This document shows, piece by piece, positions 8,800-18,365 of a stretch of 64,000 bases of DNA. The position numbers and the translations under genes were made by a program. The stretch comes from Cyanophora paradoxa (taxonomy: Eukaryota > Glaucocystophyceae > Cyanophorales > Cyanophoraceae). The notes under the pieces were generated by a model. That model saw only the letters and a list, made by a program, of their open reading frames with translations, ran no database searches and was not told the origin of the DNA. Each line of letters opens with the position of its first letter. Position 1 is the stretch's first letter. The DNA lies in contig QPMI01000427.1 of NCBI GenBank assembly GCA_004431415.1, positions 1 through 64,000 on the forward strand, read 5' to 3'.

Positions 8800-10233
8800 C
8801 TACTTGCGTGGTCTCAGAGTCGCTTTTCGATCGCCATTAGCTACCGGCGCTACCGTTGCTACTTTTCTACTACTTCTTAATGTAGCTTTGGTTTCCGGCG
8901 CTTTGTAGCTCTCAGTTTGATTAGAGAACGACTTATACCATCGTTGGCTATTCACTCCGCCGGACAGCTTAGGCTCGGCGGCTGTTACTAGCCGCTGTAA
9001 TTCTTTATTTACTCGTTTCTCTTTTTGCACGCGATCCTCTAATAGAGTGCCTTGCGGCACAGTCGCGGCGGCTTCTATGCCCTCTCTACGCAATTGCGCA
9101 TCGACGCGCGCCTCGTCCTTTGCCGCCTCTAATGCATCTACTGTGGGCGCCATTAGGTAATCGACCGCCTGAACCGGTAAAAGCTCGTGGAAGGCAAAGC
9201 GACCCTCTACGCGATTGCCGTCCGGATCAGTTAGCATAAACTTATAGCCCTCGCGCGCGGCGACAGTATATACGATTCGGCTCCAATTGTTACCGCCCTT
9301 AGCGAATGGCGTCTTCTCGATGCGTAGCCTTACTGACATGCCCGGCTGAATCTGATCCAAATAAGCTATCGATTTCTTGAATTTCGCATCTTCTTTTTGC
9401 ACTATAAGCTTATAGTGACTCTCGTTGGTCTCGGCGGGCATATAGCCGGTCGCAGAGTGCACCGTATTATTATAATTATATTCCAGAGACGAAAGGACAT
9501 CTATAAATCGCGCCGTATTATTCGCGATGCAGTAGCTCGTGATCAGCCGCCGCATTTGCTTGTTAAATGCTTCTATGCGCCCTTGCGCGCGATGGTCGGC
9601 TGTGTCCGCTATCTGATGCTCGATAAACTGATTCTCGAAATATTTGCGCATAATATCATTGCGGAATTCGCTTCCCGCATCGCTTTGCACTTTGAAAATT
9701 GGTCTCGGCGCCTTATTTTGCAGCTGTATAAAGGCGGCTAAGGTCGACGCCGCGGACTTATCCCGCATCGGGATAATGAACCCGACCCGTAATGTGTTCT
9801 CCATAGCCGTGAGAAAAGCACTGTAATTATCATTATACTTCGAGTAAGCGGGAAAGAATAGCAGATCAATTACGTAGGTATCGAGAGGCTGTCGGATCGG
9901 TATAGCCGGGTCTCGTTTGCGGGATAGGTGCGGCGCATTAATCTGAACGACCTCTTGCCGGCTATACCACTCTTGCAATTTCTTATAATTCTCGTCGGGC
10001 AGCTCTTGCCGTAGCTTAGTGATCCCTTTGAAACCGGTTTGCGGATCGTAGAATTTACGCGCGATTTTCGATTCCTCCGGGACAGCAAGGGCTACGGGCA
10101 CGTCGCGGGGCACCAAAGCCTTTAAATCAGACCGCTTTACTATGCGGCTCTCTTTATTCTCTTTGGGCACGGGGATCGGCAATGTGCTCCCCTCTAAATC
10201 TTGCGATCGTCTTACTATTGGCGGTCTTGACAT
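8800..10233 (-). CDS. int: Retroviral-type (rve) integrase, element B
   Basis: The protein (about 477 aa from the chosen start) would insert the linear element DNA into the host chromosome. The rve core shows the three catalytic acids: Asp in LDTYVIDLLFFP, Asp in VQSDAGSEF and Glu in GRIEAFNKQMRR. A C-terminal region (SVRLRIEK...YKFMLTDPDGN) resembles the small barrel domain that follows integrase cores. The start at 10233 (MSRPPIVRR) aligns with the element A start; ATGs at 10242 and further upstream are alternatives. It is the last gene of the minus block, and the 1-kb non-coding arm separates it from the terminal repeat. Confidence 0.92.
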   Translation of the reverse strand: MSRPPIVRRSQDLEGSTLPIPVPKENKESRIVKRSDLKALVPRDVPVALAVPEESKIARKFYDPQTGFKGITKLRQELPDENYKKLQEWYSRQEVVQINAPHLSRKRDPAIPIRQPLDTYVIDLLFFPAYSKYNDNYSAFLTAMENTLRVGFIIPMRDKSAASTLAAFIQLQNKAPRPIFKVQSDAGSEFRNDIMRKYFENQFIEHQIADTADHRAQGRIEAFNKQMRRLITSYCIANNTARFIDVLSSLEYNYNNTVHSATGYMPAETNESHYKLIVQKEDAKFKKSIAYLDQIQPGMSVRLRIEKTPFAKGGNNWSRIVYTVAAREGYKFMLTDPDGNRVEGRFAFHELLPVQAVDYLMAPTVDALEAAKDEARVDAQLRREGIEAAATVPQGTLLEDRVQKEKRVNKELQRLVTAAEPKLSGGVNSQRWYKSFSNQTESYKAPETKATLRSSRKVATVAPVANGDRKATLRPRK

Positions 10234-10305
10234 CCTTGTCATCAGACAATAAAAAAGATCAATGTAACATTTTACATGCAAGAGGCAATAGAAGGTTTTG
10301 TTTGT

Positions 10306-10962
10306 TTACGGTAAATCGGGGCGGAAGATCTTCACAACGATGCTGTTTCTATCGTATGTAAACCACCCATTATGCTTGTCCCACGATGCCCCGTTTTCCT
10401 TTAAGAATTTGCGCAAGGTAGCCCGAGATTTAATCGTCAAACCATGCTTTTCGAAATTGGGATACGATTGTGTAAGGTCTCTCGGCGGCACATCCAAATA
10501 AACGCGGCGCATTGCTTCCTGACGTTCACGATTGCGATTCATTTCTAACTTCCGAGACTGAGCACGAATTATTGCGAAAAGAAGGTCTTGTGAATTTCCA
10601 TTAATTCCAGATCCTTCAAAGACTTTGATAGGGTCAATTACTTCCACAAAATCGGCAGCAGTTACGTTGGGGTCTTCTTCAAATAACTCCCTTCTCTCCT
10701 CGTGTGGTATTTCCGGATACGTAAACCAGAAGAAGCGATTGTCGACCATCCCATACATCCTATTGGGGTTTGCAGGAAAATACCCGATCATAGAGAAATT
10801 TAAGTTCTGAACATCCATCATACCGACAAGACGGACAATCGCATTAATTCGCTCATTACTCAATCCGAGAAAGTTAGCAAAGACGGGGTTGCCTTCGATT
10901 GGAATGCTCATTATAGCGCGGTGGCGCCCGCGGTCTTCATCGCCTTCAAATGCGTTGTCCAT
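10306..10962 (-). CDS. Hypothetical 218-aa protein
   Basis: This is not recognised. It is a soluble, acidic-to-neutral protein with a hydrophobic N-terminal third (IVRLVGMMDVQNLNFSMIGYF), an acidic middle (EEDPNV), an Arg-rich helix (RNRERQEAMRRV) and a C-terminal segment (LRKFLKENGASW...NGWFTYDRNSIVVKI) that looks like a small DNA-associated domain. It lies between PolB and integrase in the same direction, with its own upstream TATTTTCTC motif at 10981-10996. The motif predicts independent transcription. Element A has no counterpart between its PolB and integrase. Confidence 0.7.
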   Translation of the reverse strand: MDNAFEGDEDRGRHRAIMSIPIEGNPVFANFLGLSNERINAIVRLVGMMDVQNLNFSMIGYFPANPNRMYGMVDNRFFWFTYPEIPHEERRELFEEDPNVTAADFVEVIDPIKVFEGSGINGNSQDLLFAIIRAQSRKLEMNRNRERQEAMRRVYLDVPPRDLTQSYPNFEKHGLTIKSRATLRKFLKENGASWDKHNGWFTYDRNSIVVKIFRPDLP

Positions 10963-10980
10963 TGTCGCCTTTTACTTTAA

Positions 10981-10996
10981 GCTGAGAAAATATTTT
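10981..10996 (-). promoter_or_regulatory. Putative viral promoter motif
   Basis: Read on the minus strand this is AAATATTTTCTCAGC, followed by TTAAAGTAAA, about 20 bp before the ATG at 10962. The same 20-bp block recurs at 18366-18387 upstream of another gene. Confidence 0.6.
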
Positions 10997-11079
10997 CCTG
11001 TTGCCTAAATGTAGCGCGTTCTCCTTAAATCATTTTGCGTTGCCCACGGGCTTTCAATTTTTACCGCGATTACAGATAA

Positions 11080-11244
11080 ATGGACGCCCCAGTATGGGAC
11101 GCGCACCCGATCCCTAATTACTTTTTAATCGACCCGGACGACCCCGGATTAAAGTGCATATGGCTTCTCCATATCCTAAGGCGACAGCTCCTTCAATTAG
11201 AGCGCAAACCAAGAAAAAGAACGCACGATAAGATAGACGACTAA
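11080..11244 (+). CDS. Possible 54-aa protein, opposite strand
   Basis: An ATG-to-TAA frame runs against the surrounding minus-strand genes in the 278-bp gap between PolB and the 218-aa gene. Its last codons overlap the PolB stop by four bases. The protein has an acidic/aromatic start (MDAPVWDAH), a short hydrophobic stretch (CIWLLHILRRQLL) and a very basic tail. There is no TATTTTCTC motif upstream. It may be a real small gene or chance; the frame fits the gap closely, which is why it is listed. Confidence 0.3.
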   Translation: MDAPVWDAHPIPNYFLIDPDDPGLKCIWLLHILRRQLLQLERKPRKRTHDKIDD

Positions 11245-14200
11245 CAGCCGAATGGAAGGCTATGTATGCCGTCGCCTGATATGCAGCGCTTGCTATCGAA
11301 TTGGGTCAGCGCTATCCGCTTGCTCTCCAAATCATATAAGTGGTGGCATCGCCGTTGCTTGTTTACTACTGTTACTGTTTTTGTGATCCCGTCAAATAGG
11401 CAGCGCTTAAAGTCGTCGAAATGCACCTCTTTCGAGGCTGTCCCGCTCATTTTTACCTTGTCGTAGCTCTCAGTGCGGAAAGCATATAGCTTCGGTCGCA
11501 GCCCCACATACTCCACTATCTTGACGTCGGGCATCTCATTTTTATATTTACCGGGAACCATCCGGTTCTCGGGACTATAAGGGCAGTCTAAATGAGGGCT
11601 GATCGCTCGCATGCCCGCTTCCAGATCCGCGGTCTCTATATACAGACAGAACGAGTCAGTATCGTGGAACAGCAGCTGAGCTTGCGACCAGGTGGGACGG
11701 ATCACGTCGTAAAAGAAGCTATAATTATGCAGCTTCGCGGCATCCAGCACATAAGCGCCAATAGCAACCGGTTTATCGAGTTTTACGTGTTTACTATACA
11801 TTTCGAATGCAACAGCGCTTTCGTTTAATACATTCGTCGCTTTTACCAGCGGGCTCGCCGCATATTTCTTAAACAGCTTAGTGCTGTTCGCGATCTTTAC
11901 CACGGAGCGCCCGCGACACGATTCCAGGCATTTACCGTAAATAGCATTGTTCATTAATTTAAAGAAGTCGCTCTCGAATTTATTCCGGGCTTCCTTTCGC
12001 AGCTTCGTGTTCAGATCTATATAGGGCTTCATAAATGCAGCGGTTGCAAACGAGAGCACCCGGTGGATCTTAGTAACTACAATCCCCTTTTTTACCATAT
12101 AGAGCAGCATCGGCTGAGAGACCACGTAATTATATTTCGGAGTAAACGAGGCGATCAGCTTCGGATCTTTACTGAGCTTCTCGCCGCTAATCTCCAAAAG
12201 CCCACGCTGATATTTGCCGAGCATGTCCGCAGTAATTACCTCTTTACTCACGATCAGCGGGAAATCGCGATGGTCAGCCTTTAAATAGTCCGGATACGCA
12301 AGGTCGACCTCTATAAATGCACTCCGCCCTACAACCTCGGTAAAAGCTGTGCTTGTGTCGTCCCAGCGATAGTCCCCGACCGGTAAAGGCTGACTGAGCG
12401 CATAGCCATATAGGTTATTCGCATCCAATAGCACTATATGTTTATTCTCGCTATTAGCCTCGGCATATCGTGTGGGCATGGTCGCAAAGCCGCCCCTAAT
12501 TGCCCGCTCAATAAATTCGTATTGATCCGCATCGCTGATCTGTTCTATCGCGACCCTCGTATGCTTTAACATCGCGTCCCACGATAGTCCCGGTGCGCTC
12601 ACATAATGAGTCGGATCCAGACCGTATTGCTCATGGGCGAGCATACTGAATTTACCGAATTTTACCATGAGATCATTAACATCGGACGCCTGAAAATCCA
12701 TGAAATTCGAGGCGTCTATAAACTTGTAAAGTCCCCACTGTAAAGAGAGATACTCATCGAAATTCTTACTTAGGATCTCGACCCGCAGCTTGTCGTCTTG
12801 CTGTGCGATTTTCCTGAATATAGCATGCCCGCACTCGTCCATCCTATCAATGACCACGGCTACTTTCGTTTGCTTTGAGATCCTCCTATGTAAATTGCAT
12901 TTTCGGCAAGCTTTCCCTATATAATCGCCGCTTTGGTGACAGTGATCGCGCACAGGGAAGTTTTCGTGGGTAAACCGCTGATTGCATATATAGCAGTGTT
13001 TGGTGATTTTATAGGCTTGCTTTTGCGCCTCTGTGAGCGGAATCATAGGTGTATTAGTAAATAGTGTATTAAGCATCTCGCGGCACAGATCGCCTAACGT
13101 GGTAAACATCTGTCCCAGCGGATCCACGCCCTCGAATTCGTGATTTTCAACATGAGAGCCCATAACAACATTAAGTGCCACCGACTTTACCTCTCGCTTG
13201 GTTCTATTTGGTTCATTAGGAACCGGCACCGACTCCATTTCTACCTTGCAGTAACAGACAGTAGGAAGCCACACCATTTTCCTTAGGTGTTGCAGTCCGA
13301 AAGTAATAAAGCTTCCGGGCTCCGGGCATTTACCTTTACTCAGCCGCCAATCGATACAGCGATTAGAGTCGGTGTGGCTATCGAGTTTCTCCTGTGATCG
13401 GAACCGGGACAAGCAGGTTTCGCAGTAGAAAATGCGCCCGTCGTTTGCTTTATCAAAGGTGGTCTTTAAGAGGCGGCTCAGTGACATAATCGTAATATAG
13501 TGACCCTGTCCGTTTGCGTCCTCGATCAGCAGCAGGTTTACCTTCGATTTACGACGCGGATTACTTGACATGTGCAGTGGGTAAAAGGTTTGGGTCGCAT
13601 TGTCGGCGCCATATATATTAATTGACAGCTCGGGATTATTGTCCTCGAAACGATCGATTATTTGGGCATCGCAAGCCACCGGGAAAGTAATGCCTGAGAA
13701 GTCCAGCTCAGTCATCCACCGCCTATATTGGAACGGATCATTACGTTTGTGTCTGTTTATGTCGTTTCTGTGCAGCCATGCGAGGATAGCGTAATTAAAA
13801 CAGTCGTGACCATCGATATTCTTAATATTTACTGTGGCTCGCTTTAATCCAATCCATTCGGGGGTCTCAATGTAGCAGCCGCCCATCGGCGCATATGACA
13901 AAACGGCGACATGTAGCTTATCTAATTTACTGAGCCGGTAGCTGTCGACCTGTATCATCTGTTCATTCATTTGCTGAGCTACACCCACTAACTCAGTGAG
14001 AATATTGCGCGACCTTGTGATTACGAAATAATCGCTGTAAATGTGTTTAGTGATAAAAACGTTAGGATCACTCACTTTTACGTATCGGCAGATGAAAGTA
14101 AGGCGCACCTTAATAGCTTTAAGCTCGTCCAGCCTCTCTTTCAGCCGCCCAGGCAGATTTGCAGCGATGGTAGTGAGAAATTCCACCGGATCTAAGATTA

Positions 14201-14504
14201 TCTGTTCATCCGCCTTATAGCTATACCAGGCGTATGCTTTATTCATTGCGAAACCGTCGTCCTCATCGGGTTCTATGACGGCTAAGCGCCGCCCTTCGGT
14301 ATAGAAGCGCTCCACATTTTCCAGGCGATTGTAGAGCTCGTCGGCAATATTCGCAAGGTTAGCTAAGCGGGGTTTTCGATCTAAGATCGCCGCCCTCCGA
14401 TCGTATTCGGCTTCGGTGATCTCCCCAGTGACTAAAAGACTACCTAACAAGCCTAATATTTCGTCCTTTTTCTCTTTTATAAGGCGATTAGTTTGGCGGG
14501 GCAT
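11241..14504 (-). CDS. polB: Polinton-type family B DNA polymerase, element B
   Basis: The 1087-aa protein is collinear with the element A polymerase throughout, from the MPRQTNR start to the HSLPFGC end. It has the same parts: helical N-terminus, NIDGHDCFNYAIL segment, C2H2-like finger (YCETCLSRF), CYICNQRF...HCHQ...CRKCN zinc module, and polymerase motifs DANNLYGYALS, NNAIYGKCLES and HDTDSFCL. The latter carry the metal-binding aspartates. As in element A, I cannot find the D-x-E exonuclease motif where Polinton polymerases normally have it, so proofreading may be lost. Codon use is clearly GC-richer than in element A while the protein is well conserved, which implies long separate evolution under selection. 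Confidence 0.94.
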   Translation of the reverse strand: MPRQTNRLIKEKKDEILGLLGSLLVTGEITEAEYDRRAAILDRKPRLANLANIADELYNRLENVERFYTEGRRLAVIEPDEDDGFAMNKAYAWYSYKADEQIILDPVEFLTTIAANLPGRLKERLDELKAIKVRLTFICRYVKVSDPNVFITKHIYSDYFVITRSRNILTELVGVAQQMNEQMIQVDSYRLSKLDKLHVAVLSYAPMGGCYIETPEWIGLKRATVNIKNIDGHDCFNYAILAWLHRNDINRHKRNDPFQYRRWMTELDFSGITFPVACDAQIIDRFEDNNPELSINIYGADNATQTFYPLHMSSNPRRKSKVNLLLIEDANGQGHYITIMSLSRLLKTTFDKANDGRIFYCETCLSRFRSQEKLDSHTDSNRCIDWRLSKGKCPEPGSFITFGLQHLRKMVWLPTVCYCKVEMESVPVPNEPNRTKREVKSVALNVVMGSHVENHEFEGVDPLGQMFTTLGDLCREMLNTLFTNTPMIPLTEAQKQAYKITKHCYICNQRFTHENFPVRDHCHQSGDYIGKACRKCNLHRRISKQTKVAVVIDRMDECGHAIFRKIAQQDDKLRVEILSKNFDEYLSLQWGLYKFIDASNFMDFQASDVNDLMVKFGKFSMLAHEQYGLDPTHYVSAPGLSWDAMLKHTRVAIEQISDADQYEFIERAIRGGFATMPTRYAEANSENKHIVLLDANNLYGYALSQPLPVGDYRWDDTSTAFTEVVGRSAFIEVDLAYPDYLKADHRDFPLIVSKEVITADMLGKYQRGLLEISGEKLSKDPKLIASFTPKYNYVVSQPMLLYMVKKGIVVTKIHRVLSFATAAFMKPYIDLNTKLRKEARNKFESDFFKLMNNAIYGKCLESCRGRSVVKIANSTKLFKKYAASPLVKATNVLNESAVAFEMYSKHVKLDKPVAIGAYVLDAAKLHNYSFFYDVIRPTWSQAQLLFHDTDSFCLYIETADLEAGMRAISPHLDCPYSPENRMVPGKYKNEMPDVKIVEYVGLRPKLYAFRTESYDKVKMSGTASKEVHFDDFKRCLFDGITKTVTVVNKQRRCHHLYDLESKRIALTQFDSKRCISGDGIHSLPFGC

Positions 14505-14526
14505 CTTTTACTCTAAGGGAACATTT

Positions 14527-14823
14527 TTATTTCTCATTTTCGGCGCGTTTCGCAAGTTTCTGTTGGAGTCTAAGCCTAGCAACTCCTCGCGAATGATTCT
14601 TCTTCGCACAGTGTATGAAGTGATCTGAATCAAATGCGATAGAATTTACAAACTTATCTACTCGTTTCTGAAAGCGTCTCTTTGAGAAATTGGACTGATT
14701 TAGCTGATTTTCATTCATGCTATTCATAGAACACCCAGCCTTTGTTACATTGGTCGTTACGGTTTCGATGTCCAGAAAGACGTCGGGACAGGCTTTGGTA
14801 TACGCCTCCGGATAGGTCGCCAT
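14527..14823 (-). CDS. Hypothetical 98-aa protein
   Basis: This is not recognised. It has a neutral N-terminal half containing two cysteines and an Asn-rich stretch, then a strongly basic C-terminal half (KRRFQKRVDKF, RLRLQQKLAKRAENEK) suited to nucleic-acid or capsid binding. It lies 22 bp upstream of PolB in the same direction. The PolB upstream block (14507-14535) overlaps the end of this gene. Confidence 0.55.
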   Translation of the reverse strand: MATYPEAYTKACPDVFLDIETVTTNVTKAGCSMNSMNENQLNQSNFSKRRFQKRVDKFVNSIAFDSDHFIHCAKKNHSRGVARLRLQQKLAKRAENEK

Positions 14824-14885
14824 GTTTCTTAGTGTGTATTAGTGTGGTTCTGTGTCTGAAAATAATTTTTCCCGATGATCAAATT

Positions 14886-15182
14886 TTACGGACTTTGTAT
14901 GGTGCGCCCCGACAAATTTTTCCCAGCGAGCTTACTGACGCTCCTGACCGAGAGCTTTACGTTTTCGGGCAGCTCTATAACAAGTTGTATATCGCCCGAT
15001 TTGATGACATGGGTGCGGGTTCTTTTACCACGGCAATTCGGGTAGTAACCGAATATTCGCCTGAAAAGATCCTGTGTGGCTTCAATATCCATGGTCGCGG
15101 TTTGAGTGATCTCGTCCGCAGTCAGGGCGTGCGTATAGGTCGGTCTGATAGCGGTCATTGTGTTGTCAGTATATACAATCAA
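14886..15182 (-). CDS. Hypothetical 98-aa protein
   Basis: This is not recognised. An alternative start at 15158 (MTAIRPTY) would shorten it by eight residues. The middle (TMDIEATQDLFRRIFGYY) looks helical and the end has alternating beta-like segments (DIQLVIELPENVKLSV). It is the first gene downstream of the internal hairpin in the direction of PolB transcription, the position held in element A by the unrelated 63-aa ORF. Confidence 0.5.
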   Translation of the reverse strand: MIVYTDNTMTAIRPTYTHALTADEITQTATMDIEATQDLFRRIFGYYPNCRGKRTRTHVIKSGDIQLVIELPENVKLSVRSVSKLAGKNLSGRTIQSP

Positions 15183-15224
15183 AGGTAGGCTTATATACCT
15201 TTGTCAAATTTTGAGAATGGCACG

Positions 15225-15505
15225 ATATATAGTATACAAAATAATAAACTACTTAATTAATATAATAAACTACATGAAACTACTTGACTTTCCTTGCAAA
15301 ACTACGCAACTTGAAACCAAAACTACGCACTTAATACCAAAACTACGCAACTACGCAACTTTTGCGCTTTTCAGAATTTTTGCCGCCCCGACCTTCAAAC
15401 CTTTTGCAGAAAGTTGCGTAGTTGCGTAGTTTTGGTATTAAATGCGTAGTTTCCGGTATTAAATTGCGTAGCTTCGCTATGTAGTCGCGTAGTTACTAAA
15501 AACTG
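15225..15505. repeat. Internal diverged copy of the terminal repeat
   Basis: The block has the same orientation as the right terminal repeat (30840-31060) and follows it feature by feature: AAACTAC-rich left part, arm of ACTACGCA units, loop with CTTCAAACCTTTT, inverted GCGTAGTT arm, GGTATTAAA spacers. Many bases differ and the loop is GC-richer, so it is an old copy. It sits between helicase and PolB blocks, exactly where element A has its hairpin. Similarity extends outward beyond the 304-bp limit, indicating that the ancestral terminal repeat was longer. Confidence 0.85.
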
Positions 15506-15533
15506 ATGTAGTTAATGATTGTTTGGATGTCGT

Positions 15534-17948
15534 TTACGCTTCTATATCGTCCTCATCTTCGTCTTCGAACTGTGTCTTGGCGATCTTAGTGAGCCCCTTA
15601 TAAACTCGCTTCGACTTCCCTTTAATTGTCGTCACAGTCGATTCAATCTTGAATGTTTCGAGCACTTTGTTACTGATAGTGCGAGTGGTAACCTTTGTCT
15701 TGATATCGTAGCTTCGCATCATTTCCGCGCAAGCTTTGAATACCTCATCACAGGCAACATGGGCACCCTTTTCCTCTGACAGCTTGTAGTTTTCGCGCAG
15801 ATAGGAACCCAACTTATCGCTGTCGTCGAGATATTTGGCGCTATGCTCGATGACAGATTGCGGCGGGTTTTGCAGGATCTCTTTTACTTTGCCAGTAGCG
15901 AGCATATCGATGAGAATCTGAATATTTGCCCGCTTGTATTCATTTTTCTCGTCGCCCTCAAACATTTCCATGAGAGTTTCGTCCGCTTTCTTCTCTCCGG
16001 CTTTGGGATTAGGTGAGTAAACAGAGCGGAATGGGATCGATCGGAACCGACGCTTAATAGCTTTGTCGGGCTTTTCGATTTCCAGATTATTGTTGCACAG
16101 GATCACCATAGTAAACCGAGGCTTGAAATCAATAGGATCCTTGAAAAGTCCTCGGGCTGTGCAGAGCTCGCCACCTGTCAGTGTCTTCATCATACCGCAT
16201 AGAAGCTTGTCGCCATCATTAGGTTCGTTTGCATGGGTGAGCCGGACACCTTGCTTATTAGCAAGCTCGGGAATCGGGCTATTTGCTTTGTGGACTTGTG
16301 TGAGCAAAGTAATGCTAATCGGGCGAGCATAATCGCCGAATGTCTCTTGCATAAACGTTTCAATCACACTCTTTCCATTAGCACCGACACCTGTGAATAG
16401 ATAGAACGTTTGCAGGTCGGTTTTACCTGTGAGTGCATATGCATAGAGGCTGATCAGGTAATTGTAGAGTTCCATATCTCCGCCACAGATATCCAAATAA
16501 ATGTCTTTCAGCCTTTTAACCTTTGCCTCATCAACTTCCTCGCAGTAATCAAAGCCGACAGTCTTGCTCACCATATCTTCCGTCGTCCCCTTGCGGAAAG
16601 TCATATTATTTAGATCAAACACGCCATTAGTAAACCCCACAATATTGGGAACTGTGTCCAGAGTCGCCATAAAGTCATCGTCTTGTAGCTGTGTGATAAT
16701 ATGCGGTTCCAGCGACTTTTGATACGGTGTATTCTGAATCCTCTTGTGAATTGCCAGCAACATATTGGCGCTCTTCTCAGCCTTTTCCTTCACAAGGTCG
16801 TCTCCACTCGCCCTGAGAGCATTGGAAAGATGATGTCCCGCCCTTCTAGAAAACCATGGTGCAATGTGCTCAGGTATCTTAGAGAGTATGGACTTGTCCG
16901 TTTTATCATACTTCCAAATACCATTTTTGGAGTTAAGGTTAAACCAGACGTTATTTGAATATTTCGTGGTCGCTTTCAGGATCTTGGCGCAGATAATTGC
17001 AACAGGATAATGGGCGCCTTCAACTGAAACGGTCTTGTCAATGAGAGTATTAATTTCTAAATGGTGCTTCTCTTCCTCGGTCAGCTCTATGTTAACAGAG
17101 AACTCTTTCGGCTCGCAGTTCTCGCTATAACTCTTCACAATATACTCGTTATAATTGCCATCTCGCTTTTTCTTCACCCACCAGTTATTGGAATCGTGGG
17201 ATTCATCGCAGCAGGGGCACAGGAACCCCTTGTTAGCCGAATTGAAGTCAAAGCCCTCATCGCGGCGTGCATAGATGTTTGGGAATAGGAACCCCATGCC
17301 ACACAGTCCGGCAATAATAGCAGCTTCGGTATTATCCTTGCCTGAATTTCCCGCTTTCGGCTGTGGATTATAGACATGCTTGTAATCGTAGTTCTCGATA
17401 ATCCATTTACGGAAAGCGTCGGAGGGCTCATTAAACTTGCACGACGATGCCCACGGCTTAATTACCCAGGTCTTGTTAGGGCTTGGGCATACATTGAGAA
17501 TTCCAGAGGTGCCAGTGCCAGTGATGGTTTTGAGGTCGACCTTCTTGTATCCATTAAACGCCGGTGCCCGATCTATGATTTTCAGCTTATCGAACTCATC
17601 AGGGCGTCGAAAGAATACATGGTAGCCCTTTCGAGTTTTTTCGAGTGGCTGATGGGCATCGAAATCATCGGGAAACATCTCAACGAATTTCTGATACGTT
17701 TCCTCATCGTCGAAATCGACGACCATCATCGAATTCGACAGCAGAATGCCCCAATTAGTGAACTGATTGGACTTAAAGGCTTCATCATATCGTTCCCAGT
17801 TCCATTTACCGCCTTTATGTCCGTAGAAGGGCTCCTTTACCTCGTCTTTCATGGGAATAATCGTGTTTTTCGACAAGGTCTCATCGCCACGCAGCCAGTC
17901 AGCGAGCTCTTGGAGTAAAGTCTTTTGTTTCAACGTCATCTTCGCCAT
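15534..17948 (-). CDS. Primase-polymerase/SF3 helicase
   Basis: The 804-aa replication protein would prime and unwind element DNA. The N-terminal part is prim-pol-like: WGILLSNSMMVVDFDDEE at about 60-76 gives the D-x-D metal site, followed by KGYHVFFRRPDEFD. The middle resembles the D5 N-terminal region (NIVGFTNGVFDLNNM). The C-terminal part is an SF3 helicase with Walker A GVGANGKS at about 517, then RLTHANEPND and a sensor-like VILCNNN. It ends in an acidic tail (DEDEDD). Start 17948 (MAKMTLKQK) is preferred because the promoter motif lies at 17973-17990, between this ATG and the upstream one at 18002. The element A copy is a pseudogene. Confidence 0.92.
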   Translation of the reverse strand: MAKMTLKQKTLLQELADWLRGDETLSKNTIIPMKDEVKEPFYGHKGGKWNWERYDEAFKSNQFTNWGILLSNSMMVVDFDDEETYQKFVEMFPDDFDAHQPLEKTRKGYHVFFRRPDEFDKLKIIDRAPAFNGYKKVDLKTITGTGTSGILNVCPSPNKTWVIKPWASSCKFNEPSDAFRKWIIENYDYKHVYNPQPKAGNSGKDNTEAAIIAGLCGMGFLFPNIYARRDEGFDFNSANKGFLCPCCDESHDSNNWWVKKKRDGNYNEYIVKSYSENCEPKEFSVNIELTEEEKHHLEINTLIDKTVSVEGAHYPVAIICAKILKATTKYSNNVWFNLNSKNGIWKYDKTDKSILSKIPEHIAPWFSRRAGHHLSNALRASGDDLVKEKAEKSANMLLAIHKRIQNTPYQKSLEPHIITQLQDDDFMATLDTVPNIVGFTNGVFDLNNMTFRKGTTEDMVSKTVGFDYCEEVDEAKVKRLKDIYLDICGGDMELYNYLISLYAYALTGKTDLQTFYLFTGVGANGKSVIETFMQETFGDYARPISITLLTQVHKANSPIPELANKQGVRLTHANEPNDGDKLLCGMMKTLTGGELCTARGLFKDPIDFKPRFTMVILCNNNLEIEKPDKAIKRRFRSIPFRSVYSPNPKAGEKKADETLMEMFEGDEKNEYKRANIQILIDMLATGKVKEILQNPPQSVIEHSAKYLDDSDKLGSYLRENYKLSEEKGAHVACDEVFKACAEMMRSYDIKTKVTTRTISNKVLETFKIESTVTTIKGKSKRVYKGLTKIAKTQFEDEDEDDIEA

Positions 17949-17972
17949 TTTCGATGTCTTTCTACCTTTATG

Positions 17973-17990
17973 CAAGAAATTAATTTTTCT
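17973..17990 (-). promoter_or_regulatory. Putative helicase promoter motif
   Basis: Minus strand reads AATTAATTTCTTGCATAAAG, about 25 bp before the ATG at 17948, a variant of the shared TATTTTCTC motif. It supports the shorter helicase start. Confidence 0.45.
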
Positions 17991-18130
17991 TAGGCTGATC
18001 AAATTTTGGCGAGTTGTCTTTAAATGCCCTACAAATTTTTTCCCGATGACTAAAACCGATTAGGAAGCTTGCCGATATGCATCGGAAAGCCGCTTGAAAA
18101 ATAAGGAATGGATTCAGCGGCGGATTGCGT

Positions 18131-18352
18131 TTAATACTTGCGGGGTCGCCCGCGGTTTCCACTGTGAATGCCCTCTTCTTGCTTGCGACGGTAGTAATAT
18201 TCCAGCGCCTTTTTCTTTTTTAATTCGCGATATTCGGGATCGTCGTTATAGCGCATCCGCTGTTTATATATATCCCTGACACGCCAGCCCGCCTTATCGA
18301 GATCTACCGGGTTCCCGTTCTTATCATACACAGTCATAGCATGCGTCTCCAT
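18131..18352 (-). CDS. Small basic protein with KKALEYYYRRK motif
   Basis: The 73-aa protein starts METHAMTVYDKNGNPVDL, has a helical, charged middle (RDIYKQRM...ELKKKKALEYYYRRK) and ends in GNRGRPRKY, an AT-hook-like Gly-Arg-Pro tail. The same protein, broken, precedes the helicase in element A, so the pair is conserved in order. DNA or RNA binding is inferred from charge only. An exact copy of the promoter-like block lies upstream at 18366-18387. Confidence 0.75.
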   Translation of the reverse strand: METHAMTVYDKNGNPVDLDKAGWRVRDIYKQRMRYNDDPEYRELKKKKALEYYYRRKQEEGIHSGNRGRPRKY

Positions 18353-18365
18353 TGGTTTACCTTAC

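Noticed and set aside
9397-9741. Plus-strand frame opposite the integrase gene
   Set aside because: It is a shadow of the integrase coding sequence with no motif or upstream signal.
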